Assembly: GCA_010093605.1 (NCBI GenBank)
Contig: MU004189.1
Location: 1,495,834 to 1,559,833 of the forward strand
Reading direction: 5' to 3'
Length of the DNA: 64,000 bases
Source: Lophium mytilinum
Taxonomy: Eukaryota; Ascomycota; Dothideomycetes; Mytilinidiales; Mytilinidiaceae
The position numbers were made by a program, and so were the translations under genes. The notes under the pieces are model-generated. The model did not search any database. It was given only the letters and a program-made list of their open reading frames with translations, and was not told the DNA's origin. How positions within the stretch are numbered: the stretch's first letter is position 1; the number at the start of each line of letters is the position of its first letter. This document shows positions 40,394-51,987 of this stretch, in pieces.

Positions 40394-42409
40394 ATGTCTA
40401 TAGTATCTGGTATGCTCTTACCCTCTGCTTAGTCTATCATCGCCTAACTGAGATCAATAGAGGCCATTTGGGCCGCATCTCCCACCACCACTCGCGGCCA
40501 ACCGACCCCACTGTCGTCAGATCCCAAGGGTGAGAGGATAGCATATGCGGTACGACGCGTACTTTACGCCCATATAACCCCAAACTAACGCACAACCTTC
40601 AGTCCAACAAGTCAATCTTCCTACGAAACATCGACAACCCAGCCATCAGCAAACAATACACAGCCCACACCACCCAGACCTCCGTCGCCCGTTTCTCACC
40701 ATCAGGCTACTACGTAGCTAGTGGCGATGTCTCTGGTACCGTAAGGGTATGGGATTGCGTAGGAGAGGGCGCCACAAAAGGTCATATATGCCCCGCAAGC
40801 CTGCCCCATTTTGTGGCTGATTCCTGAAAGAGGAACCACGCTGACGGCCCTCTTTCTTCCTGCAGGCGAATACCACATCATATCCGGCCGCATCAATGAT
40901 ATTGCATGGGATGGCGATAGTCAACGGATAATTGCTGTCGGCGACGGGAAAGAACGCTTTGGTCACTGCATCACGGCCGACAGCGGCAATAGCGTGGGCG
41001 AAATCTCCGGACACTCTTCGCAGATCAATTCGGTTTCTATACGCCAGCAGCGGCCTCTGCGTGCGGTGACCGGGAGTGACGATACGAGCTTGGTCTTCTA
41101 TCACGGCGCACCTTTCAAGTTCAATACGAATCTGCGAGGCCAGCACAGTAGATTTGTGTTTGGGACCGCGTTTAGCCCGGATGGAAGTGTGTTTGGGAGC
41201 GTTGGTGCGGATAAGAAGATCTGGCTGTTTGATGGCAAGACTGGTGAGCAGAAGGTGGCGGTTGGGGACGGTGTTCACACGGGCAGTATCTTCGGGATTT
41301 CTTGGTCGAAAGACTCGAAGCAGTTCGTCACAGCGAGCGCCGACCAAACCGTCCGAATATGGGACGCCGAGGCTGGAAAGGCTGTGCAAAGATGGAGAAT
41401 GGGCGAAGAAGGCGTCGTCAGCATTCCCGATCAGCAGATGGGAGTAGTCTGGCCCTCTGGACGGAGCGATGGCCTCGTCATCAGCGTTGACCTCGAAGGG
41501 AATCTCAATTATCTGGTCCCAGGATCGCAGAAGCCGACGCAGGTCGTCCGTGGGCACCAAAAGAACGTCACTGCTGCCGCCATATCTGATTCAACATTCT
41601 TCACCGGCAGTTTTGAAGGCCGCATTCGAGCTTGGGACATCGCTACCGGCCTTGCTGACAAGGTAGATGGCGACGGCCACTCGAACTACGTAGCCGGCCT
41701 CACTGCAACCTCCGCAAAGGGCGAGCCCCAAGTCTACAGTGTCGGCTGGGACGACTCCCTCCGCTCTATCTCCGTCCCTACCAAGACCTTCACGGGCTCC
41801 AGCACGTCCCTCAAGTACCAACCAAAAGGCGTGACCACTACCTCCGGCACTATCCTCATCGTAGCACCCGAATCCATCGAACTCTACAACGACGGCGAAA
41901 CCGTAGGCTCCTTCCCCGTCAAATACACCCCCACCGCCATCGCGGCCTCTGGCTCTACAGTCGCCGTCGGCGGCGACGACAAACTCGTCCACATCTACAC
42001 CCTCACCGGCACCACTCTCAAAGACACCTCCACCGAGCTCCGCCGCGCCACCTCCCCCATCTCCGCTCTCGCCTTCTCGGCAAATGGGGAGCGTCTCGCC
42101 GTGGGAGCTGCGAATGGCAAGATTTACGCCTACGAAGCGGGTGGGGAGTGGAAACTCATCACGGACCGGTGGAGTGCGCATACGGCGCGGATCACGAGTC
42201 TAGCGTGGGATGAGGGCGCTGAGGCGGCGGCGAGCGGGAGTCTAGATACGAATGTGATGGTGTGGAGTGTGAAGGATCCGGGAAAGAGGATCAAGGCGTT
42301 GAATGCGCATAAGGATGGGGTTACGGGGGTTGCGTGGGCGGGGGCGGGGAAGGTGGTGAGTACGGGGGGTGATGCGGCGGTGAAGGTGTGGAAGGTGGGC
42401 GGGTTTTGA
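40394..42409 (+). CDS. AIP1: Actin-interacting protein 1 (WD40, cofilin cofactor)
   Basis: Twin beta-propeller protein that works with cofilin to disassemble actin filaments at cortical patches. Four exons, 40394-40409, 40461-40549, 40603-40780 and 40866-42409, give 608 residues, the standard Aip1 size. The first exon is 16 bases (MSIVS plus one base). Family hallmarks: IAYASNKSIFLRNIDNP, YTAHTTQTSVARFSPSGYYV, ASGDVSGTVRVWDC, SGRINDIAWDGDSQRII, VTGSDDTSLVFYHGAPFKF, FSPDGSVFGSVGADKKIWLF, ITSLAWDEGAEAAASGSLDT, and the end VSTGGDAAVKVWKV. Small exons at the 5' end and a long last exon are common in fungal AIP1. The gene is intact. Confidence 0.95.
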
Positions 42410-44977
42410 TGAGGGGATAGGGGGAGGGTGTAGTATGGGGGAACCTTTGGGCACTGTTCGTAAGGGCCGTCATCTCAGACCTTTTGCGGGTGTATTCCAC
42501 CACCACAGCTTAGTCTACCCAAAAAGACTAGGAGTTACTTCTCAGGAGTTTAAGAGAGCAGCTCGCATAGTTTTCGAATAGTACGAGTTGTGTAGTAGAT
42601 TTCCATCTTAAAAGCAGATTGAATAGCAAAACGAAAAGGTTAGATGTGACCTCTCTATTTGCAACGTCTACCCCAAGTCATGTCTAAAAGTCCTTAGACG
42701 CTCCACAGAGGAATTTGGGGTGTACCCCTGAGGGGGTCTAGACTATTTTGTATCGCTAGTTAGACACAGCTCGTAAGAGAAGACGGCTCTCATGCTTTCC
42801 GAATTGGGAGTGCGCTAGGCATGTTTAGTGCCACCTTTATTTGTACCACGACGACAATGCCTCTTCACAGCTACATCGTGAACGCTCTGCGTCCCATAGA
42901 CGCAGATGACCATTGCTACTATCTCGTATATTAGTAAAATTACGTGTTTGTTATATCGGCTCGATGCTAGGCAACACCACCATTCTTGGCCAGACTTCCA
43001 TTGGTGCGTTCATTTGTTCCAGTTACCTAGTACAGTCACGTTTTCTTCATGCTATGCCACTTCAAATTCTACGAGCTGGCTTCTAGAACACTTCATATAC
43101 CTTTGAAAAGAATAGCAAGTGTGAAATAGAGATTGAGGTTAATGCCTCGATGCTTATACGTCAACAGTACCCCTCTCATGTAACTTCTCTCTGCACATAC
43201 GGGACAAAGGCCTCTACCAATGATAGTTTTCCTCGGTTCAAACTGGGCAACAGCTACTGAACCCCCTGCAACGGAGCATTCAGACATGTCTCGACGTGGG
43301 CGTATTCTGCAAATGCTTGCATTACTTCCAGGAAACGATATATACATGCCTGACCGTCTCGCGCCGAGGCACAGGTCACGTTGTCCAACAGGGGGTGGAA
43401 GAATGACATCGTTGACTGTGCTCTTGAATACCACCATAGGGTGCTCAGGAGAGCACTAGAGTACAGCCTTAGTCTTCTGGGGATGCGGAATTGGCAGCGG
43501 CTTTACTACTGTTTGCCGGAGATATCTGCAACAGAGACATTGAGAAGACAGGCAGTTCCTTGCTATTCTCAAAGCATCATCCTTGTGGTCATGCGACAAC
43601 GGCGTTGCACAAAATTAAGCTTATTCGGCACTGCTGTGGCGCAGGGATTGACGCAGATAACCGCTTTGACGTGCAGATTTCTGATCGGGAGGCTTCGTTG
43701 CCAAACAGTCTGCTGTATCCCACACTTACGTTATCTCCACAACCTCCGAACTCCCCTCACAAAAACCTGTCTAGCGATCGATATGCGGGACACGCACCAC
43801 AGGCTCTGCGGATTTGGCCACATGCTCACCAGAGGCTGCACCTAGAAGAGTACGGAGAACCACTGCCGACACGAAGAGGGTTAGCGGAGGCGAAAGCCAG
43901 GGTGAAGACCACGACGACATCCAACAGCGGCCAGAGCTCACCGTTAGCGATAGCGAGGAGCGCCAGCCGCAGAGGGCTTACTGCTCCCGACCCCAGATGA
44001 TGCACTCCACACTTTCTCCAGCTTCCATGGCTTCTATGACCGGGGTGGACGCCTGCGGAAGCACTTGGGCATCAGCGGATATGGCAGGCCACGCGCATCA
44101 TGGCTCCCACGAGCTTGCCATAGGCAGCAGAGGCCGAAGACTGATACATGGGCGGCTTGGCCTTAATTTATTCTCGATGCTCGCGCTGGAATCTGGCATC
44201 CTGGAAACTTCGAGTGGAGCCGTCTGCAGGTCCGCTGCCAGGCCACAGTTGATGACAAGGGCGGCAGAGCACGCACATCAAGGCGCGCGAGTAGCAATAG
44301 TGGACGCTGATAAGACGTCTGTGAGCATTCATTAGGCTGTATATGGCACGGACGCGCCAGTACGAGACGGCATCCAACGACGTCGCTTTCCCCAGAGTCC
44401 CCACCTCACGCTACCCATGTACCGCGGTGCCCTCTACATACGCACGCTTGAATGCACTGTGCCCAGTGCGGCCGGCGCTGGTCGCTTGAACGCAGTTTTC
44501 CCCGGCTCCGGTGTGTGGCTGCCTCCGCCACCAGCTCTGATTGCACCGAATTGCGTGCAATTGATGTTGCGAGGACCAGGTGAGAGCCGGGCGCGTGAAC
44601 GACGGTGTCGTGACAAACCTGGCGGCCTCCACCCACACCTCCTTACCCCAGGGGCTTCTCAAACGCGTTATGATTATCTGGACCAACTTGTGGAGCGCCT
44701 GGCATGCCCTGCTCGCCGCATCGGCACCGCTCATCTCGTTCTGGTTTTGGGAACAGCCAGGCCCACAGCGATATCGATATATACTCGTCTGGCCTCCATA
44801 TGGCCGGCCGTCGAACTCACTGCTCTCTTCAAACTCCGTACCGACTTAGATTTTGGCCCACAACCGCGTTCTCGTCCTTGAAGTCAATAAAGCCTCCTAA
44901 GCCCCGCTTTGGGTTCGTACGCCGCCGCCATTTTATCTTGCAGCAGTCCCCGGCCGCCGTGCCCGCATCCACCAATC
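42410..44977. other. Gene-poor region, no supported gene
   Basis: About 2.6 kb. The first half is AT-rich. The second half (43.4-44.9 kb) is more GC-rich and shows long shadow frames on both strands (for example 43491-44000 and 44417-44881) without recognisable motifs or convincing splice continuity. It probably includes the leader of the Zn2Cys6 gene. Confidence 0.45.
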
Positions 44978-47280
44978 ATGGCTGGCGTCACTCCATCGCC
45001 AGATGTTAGTCCGGTGTCAGCAGCAACCACCAATAGCCTTTACCTGCGAGACTCGTTTTGCCTCGACCTCTCCAACCTGCCAGATGCAAGCAACTTTGTG
45101 CTCAAGTCTACTCTCCAGTCTCCTCACCTCCTAGATTCGCCGAATGGCTTCTACCAAGGAAACGGGTTTTTAACCAGAGGCTTCAAAAAGCGGCCTCGCA
45201 ACATGTCTCAATCCTCGACTGATCGGGAGATGTCCCACGATGGGCTGATGCAGGGCAATGGCCCGACCAGCAACGACTCTCGCTCCAACCCTAAGAAACG
45301 TCCAAGCAGCGACACAATCGACTATCCGCGTAGACGAGCAACAATTGCGGTAGTACCTTCCCACTAAATACTTATCAGCATTCAACTTACTTGTTTACAG
45401 TGCGAAATCTGCCGCTCGAGAAAGTCTCGTTGCGATGGATCAAGGCCAAAATGCCGACTATGCACAGAGCTCAATGCCGAGTGCGTGTATAGAGAGCCTG
45501 GTATCAAACTTGATGCGGGCGATAAACTCATCCTGGAGCACCTTAATCGTATTGAAGGTCTCCTCCATTCAAATCTAGTTGGTGGCTATTCACTGGCAAC
45601 ACATTCACCAAGTGGCAGTAATAGCACCAACGAAGAACTCCTCGCACGCAGTACCAGTAATCTATCCGTCATGGGTATGATTCCTCCCATGAATGGTCTA
45701 GGCACTTGGCATAACTTGTCGTCAAATATATCGACCATGCCAAAAATCCATACCACGCCGGCGCTGCACCTGCTCCAATGGCCGATGATACGCGATCTGG
45801 TATCGCGCCCTTATGACCCTCAAGTTCTTCTCCAACTAGAGATGGCACGGGAGCCTCTTTGCTTGGGTACTTCCCTCAGTTTAGACCTCTCAAACAACGG
45901 AACCTACGTCCAAGCATTCTTCGAACGAGTCAATGTCTGGTACGCATGCGTCAACCCACATACTTGGACGAGCTATTACCGTACTGCGCTCTCACATGGC
46001 TTTCGTGAGGGAGCAGAGAGCTGCATTGTCCTCCTCGTGCTGGCACTGGGCGCTGCCGGAGCTGCCGGGAGCATTTCTCAGCAACCAGCCGACAAGGACG
46101 CTCCTGGCTTAGCTTACTTCTCCGCGGCTTGGGCTTTACTACCAAGCCTCATGACAAGGAATACGATGCTCTCTGCTCAATGTCACATATTGGCATCTGC
46201 GTACTTGTTTTACATTGTACGACCGCTCGAGGCGTGGAATCTATTGACAAGCACAAGTATGAAACTCCAGCTGCTTCTCAGTGCGCCTGGTAGGCTTCCT
46301 GCTCACGCAAAGGAATTGAGTGAGCGAGTTTACTGGAACACTTTGCTCTTTGAGAGGTCAGTCGATTCACTTTACAAGCGGATGAGATTACGGACGGCTT
46401 GACTAATAGCGAATGGCATCGTAGTGATCTCTTAGCCGAGCTCGATCTGCCTCATTCTGGCATTGTTCAATTTGAAGAAGTGGTTGGGCTGCCTGGTGGT
46501 TTCGAAGATGAAGGTGAGGAGGCCGTAGGCAGAGATGAGCTTTGGTATTTCTTGGCCGAAATTGCTCTTCGGCGCCTCCTCAACCGTGTGAGCCATCTCA
46601 TTTACTCGAAGACCTCGCCAAACACTTCCATTGCAGCTTTGGAACCACTAGTAGCCGAGCTAGACTACCAACTGGCTCAATGGTACGAAGGACTGCCACT
46701 TCCAGTCCAATTTCCTCACAGCAGAGTCCCGCTTTCCAACCCTGTTCAGACGGTACTCAGGTTACGTTACTTTGCATGTCGTACCATTATTTTTAGGCCC
46801 TACATTTTAGCTGTATTGAACGACGAGAGTGCCGCCTTGGATCCCAATGTTCAAGAGAATTGTAGGAAGTGCCTCGAGGCCTGCATTCGACAATTAGAGC
46901 ATATCACGGCACAGTATGTTGATTTTACTTCTCGCATAGAGTTCTCGGGATCTGACGTATATTATAGCCACGCCGGACATCTTCCCTACCTATGGCAGGG
47001 AGCACTTTCGTAAGCTAACCACATCTTACGGCGGATATCGATGCTAATAGTCTCCAGAATTGTGTCTCAAACACTTCTAGTCATGGGCGCAACTATGTCT
47101 CCGTCTTTATCAGCACTCCTTCCGCCACCGCATCAGATGGATATCATTATCGACGACGTCGTGTTGGAAATCGAGCGCTACGCACATCTAGCGCCAAGTT
47201 TGAGCCTCTCCGCAGAGATTATTCGGGAAGCGGAGGAAAGAAGACAGATGTTCCTACGATCCACAGGGTTGAAAGCATGA
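44978..47280 (+). CDS. Zn2Cys6 transcription factor
   Basis: Fungal binuclear zinc-cluster regulator, expected in the nucleus. Four exons (44978-45349, 45401-46356, 46425-47009, 47058-47280) give 711 residues. The cluster CEICRSRKSRCDGSRPKC plus RLCTELNAEC (C-x2-C-x6-C-x6-C-x2-C-x6-C, residues 125-152) starts exactly at exon 2, so intron 1 separates the regulatory N terminus from the DNA-binding domain. A short linker and coiled-coil-like segment (DKLILEHLNRIEGLLH) follow. The remainder is the helical middle homology region: FFERVNVWYACVNPHTW, then ILASAYLFYIVRPLEAWNLL and LRLRYFACRTIIFRPYIL. The start was chosen at MAGVTPSPDVSP; an ATG 69 bases upstream is possible. No pathway genes flank it, so its targets cannot be guessed. 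Confidence 0.92.
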
Positions 47281-50029
47281 GTGGTCGTATGATGCATTGC
47301 GCTGGCCGCACGAGTAAGGAAACAAGGCGGGTGGCACATGGATCAGGAGTTCTCATTTAGCCTGCTCCCATACAGCAATTCCAGCAGAGGAGGCAACCAA
47401 AAAATCCTTGCACCGACACGACATAACACCTGTTTGCCACCACGCTGGCACAACAACCTATAGGATGATAGGGGAAGATGTCCATGTTCGAAATCCGAGT
47501 CTCCCGAGTAGAACCTGGCTCGGCTATTTCGCAGTGTCGAGAGATGCGAGTTTTAAACGGAGCTCAGGGGCATGATGTGCAGGGGCGCTCAAGCCGGAAA
47601 ACGGGTCACACCAGATAGCCCAAGAAAACTAGGGGAGGAGGGTCCTGGGACAGAGGCGGTCACTGCTCCTATGGTCCGAGGGGAAAGACACGTGTAGGGC
47701 GCCAGACATGCATACAATTAGTTGCCTGCATACGGACATGGAAGAGTTGGGGCCGTTCATGGAGGAACTAGGAGAGGATTCAGGATGAGGAATATGATCT
47801 ACGAGGTGGAGATCCACGGGACACTGGACATGGTGCAGCTGCGGGCGGCTGCCGTCCGCGTGGCAAGTGGTTTCAAGGCACGAGGGCCCTGGTCGAATGC
47901 AGGGCATGGTGTCGAATAGTATCGCAATTCCAAGCCAATTTGGTCACGCAGCCACTGAAAGAAGGCTGTACTCCGTAAACGGAAGACAATGAGTTGGTGC
48001 TTCACAAGGGAGTCCCAAATTGCTGCTGCACCCCGCAAAGACAGGGCTCACATTTATCCCTGGGGCATGCTCCACATGCTTCTGGAAGAATTTATCGAAG
48101 CCACTCCGCAGCATATCCCTGGGCCATATCCCCGCACACATCCCAAAGCCTTATCCCGGGACGGAGATATGCACTCCGCTGCCCTGAATGCGGGCAGATA
48201 TCGGCTTCTAATCACAACGACGCCCAACTTGCACAGTTGTTTCTGCACCATCGCGCGCTCCGCTTGTGCTCAGACCACGCCGGCGTCATCACCAGTACTA
48301 GCTAACGCCCGTGCATTGTTCGTGGTTTCCTCTGACCTCTCTGCCGACGGTTTTGATTTCCTGGACAGCACCATCTCGTTACCCGGTTTTACTTAAGTCG
48401 CCAAGGATCGTCAATCATGCATAAGAAGTATCGTTGCAACGGCGAAGCTAGTGATGGAACGTCACCCTAAACATATGCTAGGACCTAGGTAAACTTTCGG
48501 TACTTTCACCGAGCAGTGATCAAATCTGTGCCGACATTAGCACCAGAAAGCCTGCCCTACTTGGCACCTGACCTGACAGTAGTCAAAATGTGGTTCCACA
48601 CAGTCTAGCTGCTGTCCAAGGAATGTTGAGAGAGAGGGGGGGTTGAAATACCTTCTCTTCTCTCCTCCTGCGTCCTGTGCCACTTCTCCTAACATTCGGG
48701 ATCACCATCACATCCTTGCTACGGCCGACATTACAGTCTTTCCACGTCTCCAGTATCCTTCCTGGCGTCCTCGTGCCGGCTGAGTCCTTCGATATACCAG
48801 TGCTAATAGGTGAGGTGAGGTTCATGGGGCTCTGTAGCATCACCAAACCCCCAAACCACGGCCCCCGGCCAAGCCACTACAAACATAATGCACTCTACAT
48901 TCTCATCCATGACAACCCGCAGACACGCACACTAGAAACATCTCCGCCCAATCGCACTTGATGCACTGGTCTCTCGTCCACTTTTCTTGCGCAAGCTCGG
49001 GAAGGTGGGAGCTGCCGCGATCCAGTGCCGCATCTCGGACGGTTATATTAGACGGTAAGGCGAGTCCCTGGACCAGGCACTGCCGCTTCACCTTCCCTTA
49101 CTACCTACCGTATAGGATTGTGCTGCCGCAGATGCTTGCTAAATGGTACATTAACCAACGGCAATAAGTGGGCCCCGACGACGGAGGTTTGAGTCACCTG
49201 AGACTGAGTCGACCTACCTGCATGATCTTTACGTTGCCACATGGCTACTATTAACGCACATACAACCAATCATACGACACCGCCGTAACGATCACTGACA
49301 GCGGCACACGTCCGCCTCGCCTACCCAACACTAAAACAGGCGAGGCATTACCTTCGGTCGTAGTATGAGCAGGGGCTTTGATTATACCCCTATATGTGAC
49401 TTGACGTCAGCTATAATACATAGGATACCTACCTATACTATAGTAAGCCACCTCACGAGACATGGGACTTAGCCTCACACCTCACGGCGTAGCGGCTTCA
49501 TGGGTCTAGACGAGCCTCGGTCCAAGGCATGAAAAGTTTCGTTCGCGGTTTGAAATTCCCGGGTTTTCATCTCCCTCAAGCGAATTGCGGCTTTATGCAT
49601 GGTACAATATAGTGGGCTGATGATGCGCCGACGGTGACTATGATAGAGAGGCATTCGGAGTTGCTTCTCAGAGTAGTAAGCTCATTTGTTTGAAAGCGGA
49701 CCTTGACGATGTGATTATGCTGCATGCGTCACATTTTTAGTATGGGTGGATCTCTTCTTTTCTGTTTCGCATCAAAAGACTCGGCCAGCTGTGACAACAT
49801 CTGCGTATTTCGTATGGTCTTTCGACCTGGTTCTTGGAATTCCCCTGACTCCCTCGTCCTGGACTCGAATCCTTCATTTCTACTCTCCAACATTAACAGT
49901 CATAAGGTCTCAAGTCCTCTCGTAGATACTGAAGATGTCAAACCACGTTCTCAACTCTCTCAATCAGCATACTCTAAGCTCATACCTGCTAGTACCCTCC
50001 ACCTCGAACCATGCTCTGATGTCAGAGCA
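47281..50029. other. Gene-poor region, no supported gene
   Basis: About 2.7 kb with frames under 140 codons on both strands, none with motifs or splice support. No tRNA-like cloverleaf, rRNA or repeat was recognised by eye. Confidence 0.45.
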
Positions 50030-50337
50030 TCATCTGCCTAAAGCCCTCTCGAGGGTATCGTCGTCACCCTCGAAGCCTATGTCAGCGTTCGCATGCACTT
50101 AAAGACAATTCAAACTGAAGACTCACTTCTCCGATAAATTTCAAAGCTCTTTGCCTTCGATAATGCCTGTAATGCCTGCTGATCGTCATTTCTTCTCCTT
50201 CTTCTACAAAGGCATGTAACTCTATTAATGGAATTTCGTACATACCTTAACGAGGGTTCTTCATAATTGGTAACATACATCGTCGTGCCGAAGAAGAGGC
50301 CGAGGGTGATTAGCACGGTTGCGAAGATGAGGGCCAT
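50030..50337 (-). CDS. Small single-pass membrane protein, unknown function
   Basis: Three short exons on the minus strand (50246-50337, 50127-50203, 50030-50076) total 216 bases, or 71 residues. Joins are in frame with GTATGT/TTTGTAG and GTGAGT/ACATAG borders. The N terminus is one hydrophobic helix (MALIFATVLITLGLFFGTTM), then an Arg cluster (SLRRRRRNDDQQ) where intron 1 is removed, a helix (ALQALSKAKSFEIYRR) and an acidic end. The topology suggests an N-terminal membrane anchor with a cytoplasmic basic tail. A TATATAA box lies 94 bases before the ATG (50431-50437). I do not recognise a family. The 42-nt first intron is stop-free, so an unspliced 75-residue variant is also open. Confidence 0.55.
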
Positions 50338-50724
50338 GATGATGGAGAGCGAAGCGTGGGGTTTTGATATTACAGCGTAGTGATATGAAGGATAATCTTG
50401 AGAGCTACGATGATGTAGAGATTTGGAGGGTTATATACTGGACGTCGCATTCTGAGAGATTGATTGTGGGTGGACTATGAAGCGAAAAAGGGATCCGTGG
50501 TTGAGGTTGATGCTGATGATTCGAAACCCGATGAAAATTTCTACCATTTCCATGGATCATACACATGAGCACAACTTCTCCCCGGAAACACTGAGAATTA
50601 GCTTACCTGTCTTCCATTACAGCGCACTCTCAGCTCTTTTTAAAGGGCCGCACCGCCGTATTTTCTTCTTATAATCCGCTTTGTCTCACCGGACGCTCTT
50701 CACCCAAAACTACACTCAGGCACC
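50338..50724. promoter_or_regulatory. Divergent promoter between two small membrane-protein genes
   Basis: 387 bp between head-to-head starts. On the minus side a TATATAA box is at 50431-50437. On the plus side CTTATAATCC near 50667 lies about 55 bases before the ATG. The pair could be co-regulated; this is inference from arrangement only. Confidence 0.4.
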
Positions 50725-50982
50725 ATGATCTTCTCGATCGTAGTCCCCTATATCATCCCTTACACCATCCCAATCGCCTTCCCTATCGTCTTCCCCATCG
50801 TTCTCCCTATACTCTTCCCGATCATCACATCATTGGGACCACTCGGTCTGCTGGTTCGCACCGACGGCGACTACGACCACCTCGACGCCAATATTGTCAA
50901 CAACGACAACAATGATAACGATGTCGCTGTTTATAGCGACTTTGAAGAAGATTCCGACTTTGAAGACCTTTGGATCTTCTAG
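50725..50982 (+). CDS. Small hydrophobic Pro-periodic protein, unknown function
   Basis: Single-exon frame of 85 residues. Residues 4-36 contain a proline every fourth position in a purely hydrophobic context (VPYIIPYTIPIAFPIVFP and on to LPILFPII), seven P-x3 units in a row. This is followed by LGPLGLLV and an acidic, Asn/Asp-rich tail (NNDNNDNDVAVYSDFEEDSD) ending DLWIF. The first 45 residues are likely a membrane or secreted-signal region, the tail soluble. I recognise no family. Codons of the repeat are synonymous variants (ATC CCT, TTC CCT, CTC CCT), arguing for protein-level rather than recent DNA-level repetition. Confidence 0.5.
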   Translation: MIFSIVVPYIIPYTIPIAFPIVFPIVLPILFPIITSLGPLGLLVRTDGDYDHLDANIVNNDNNDNDVAVYSDFEEDSDFEDLWIF

Positions 50983-51056
50983 ATGTCGAGGCTGAGGCAA
51001 GTGATAAAGGTTGCATAACTCCACGCACTGTGCTAATCGAATAAGCAGCATACAGC

Positions 51057-51287
51057 TACAGTACTAGGCCATTAGTCTGGGCACATGAACTCAGTGCTGC
51101 TTAGCTCCAACTTGCTCACTTGACACCACTGTTCGGGGTAGCCTGGTTGCTGAACAGCCAGATTATCAAGAGATAGTCTAATCTATAGTGCTTGAACCTC
51201 GACATTGCCGCTGGATCTTGGGGTTCTTGTGGGGGTACCCCAAGCAGTAGTGAACCAATGTGCCCAGACTTGTGGCCTGTCACAGTA
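51057..51287. mobile_element. Tc1/mariner-like MITE, copy 1
   Basis: 231 bp flanked by TA. The left end TACAGTACTAGGCCATTAGT and the inverted right end TACTGTGACAGGCCACAAGT match over about 28 bases, both running into CTGGGCAC. CAGT-type ends at a TA target fit non-autonomous Tc1/mariner elements. No coding capacity. It shares its interior with the larger copy 165 bp downstream. Confidence 0.75.
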
Positions 51288-51452
51288 GGTTCTTGTTGAT
51301 AAGGGAGGATGAACTTGAGCGCATCTGGGTCTTGAGGAGGACGAATTTCCTATGAGTTGTGACGAGAAAATGCGGCATGCGACAGACAATCTAAATACTA
51401 GAAATCTAAATACTTCTGAGGTTTGGATTTGCACGCCTCTACACTCGTATTG
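51288..51452. other. Spacer between MITE copies
   Basis: 165 bp separating the two related elements. AAATACT/AATCTAAATAC repeats occur near 51395. No gene. Confidence 0.3.
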
Positions 51453-51835
51453 TACAGTACTAGGCCACAAGTCTGGGCACACCTCACTATTACTGCTTAG
51501 CTTTAATGTTGCTCGCTCGGCACCGCTGTAGGGGGTGGCCAGGCTGCTACGGAGCTACGCAGTAAAGGGGCTGTCTAACCTGCACTACTTAAAACTCGAT
51601 ATCGCCTTCAGGTCTTTAAAACCTGTGACACGTGGATCTATTACTGCTAGGTTCTAACGTTGCCCACTCAACACCACTGTAGGGGGTAGCCTGGCTGCTA
51701 AGCAGCTCGTTAGTCAAAAGGCAGTCTGATCTATACTGTTTGAAACTCGACATTGCCTATAGATCTTCTAAGTCCCTGGGGGGTCCCCCTAGCAGTGGCG
51801 AACTCGTATGCCCAATCTTATGGCCTGTCACTGTA
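51453..51835. mobile_element. Tc1/mariner-like MITE, copy 2 with internal duplication
   Basis: 383 bp flanked by TA. The left end TACAGTACTAGGCCACAAGT and inverted right end TACAGTGACAGGCCATAAGA match each other and copy 1. The interior holds two diverged copies of the 150-170 bp core seen once in copy 1: each contains a form of CACCACTGTAGGGGGTAGCC, a GCTGCT stretch and AACTCGA-ATTGCC. Many differences are transitions, consistent with age or RIP-type decay. Confidence 0.72.
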
Positions 51836-51987
51836 CCATGACGCTCCGAGGAGTTGAGGGTTGTGATATTTGATACTGCTCACACTCTGCACTGCCTTGT
51901 GACGTGAGCATTTTGATTTATACCGAAGAAGCCTTAACCAGCTTCTCTACTTACTGTCCTATTTTCTCCACCTTAAGCCGCCCGCCC

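Noticed and set aside
43381-44881. Series of 90-173 codon frames on both strands
   Set aside because: Frames change without splice signals, no domain is recognisable, and coding potential is similar on both strands.
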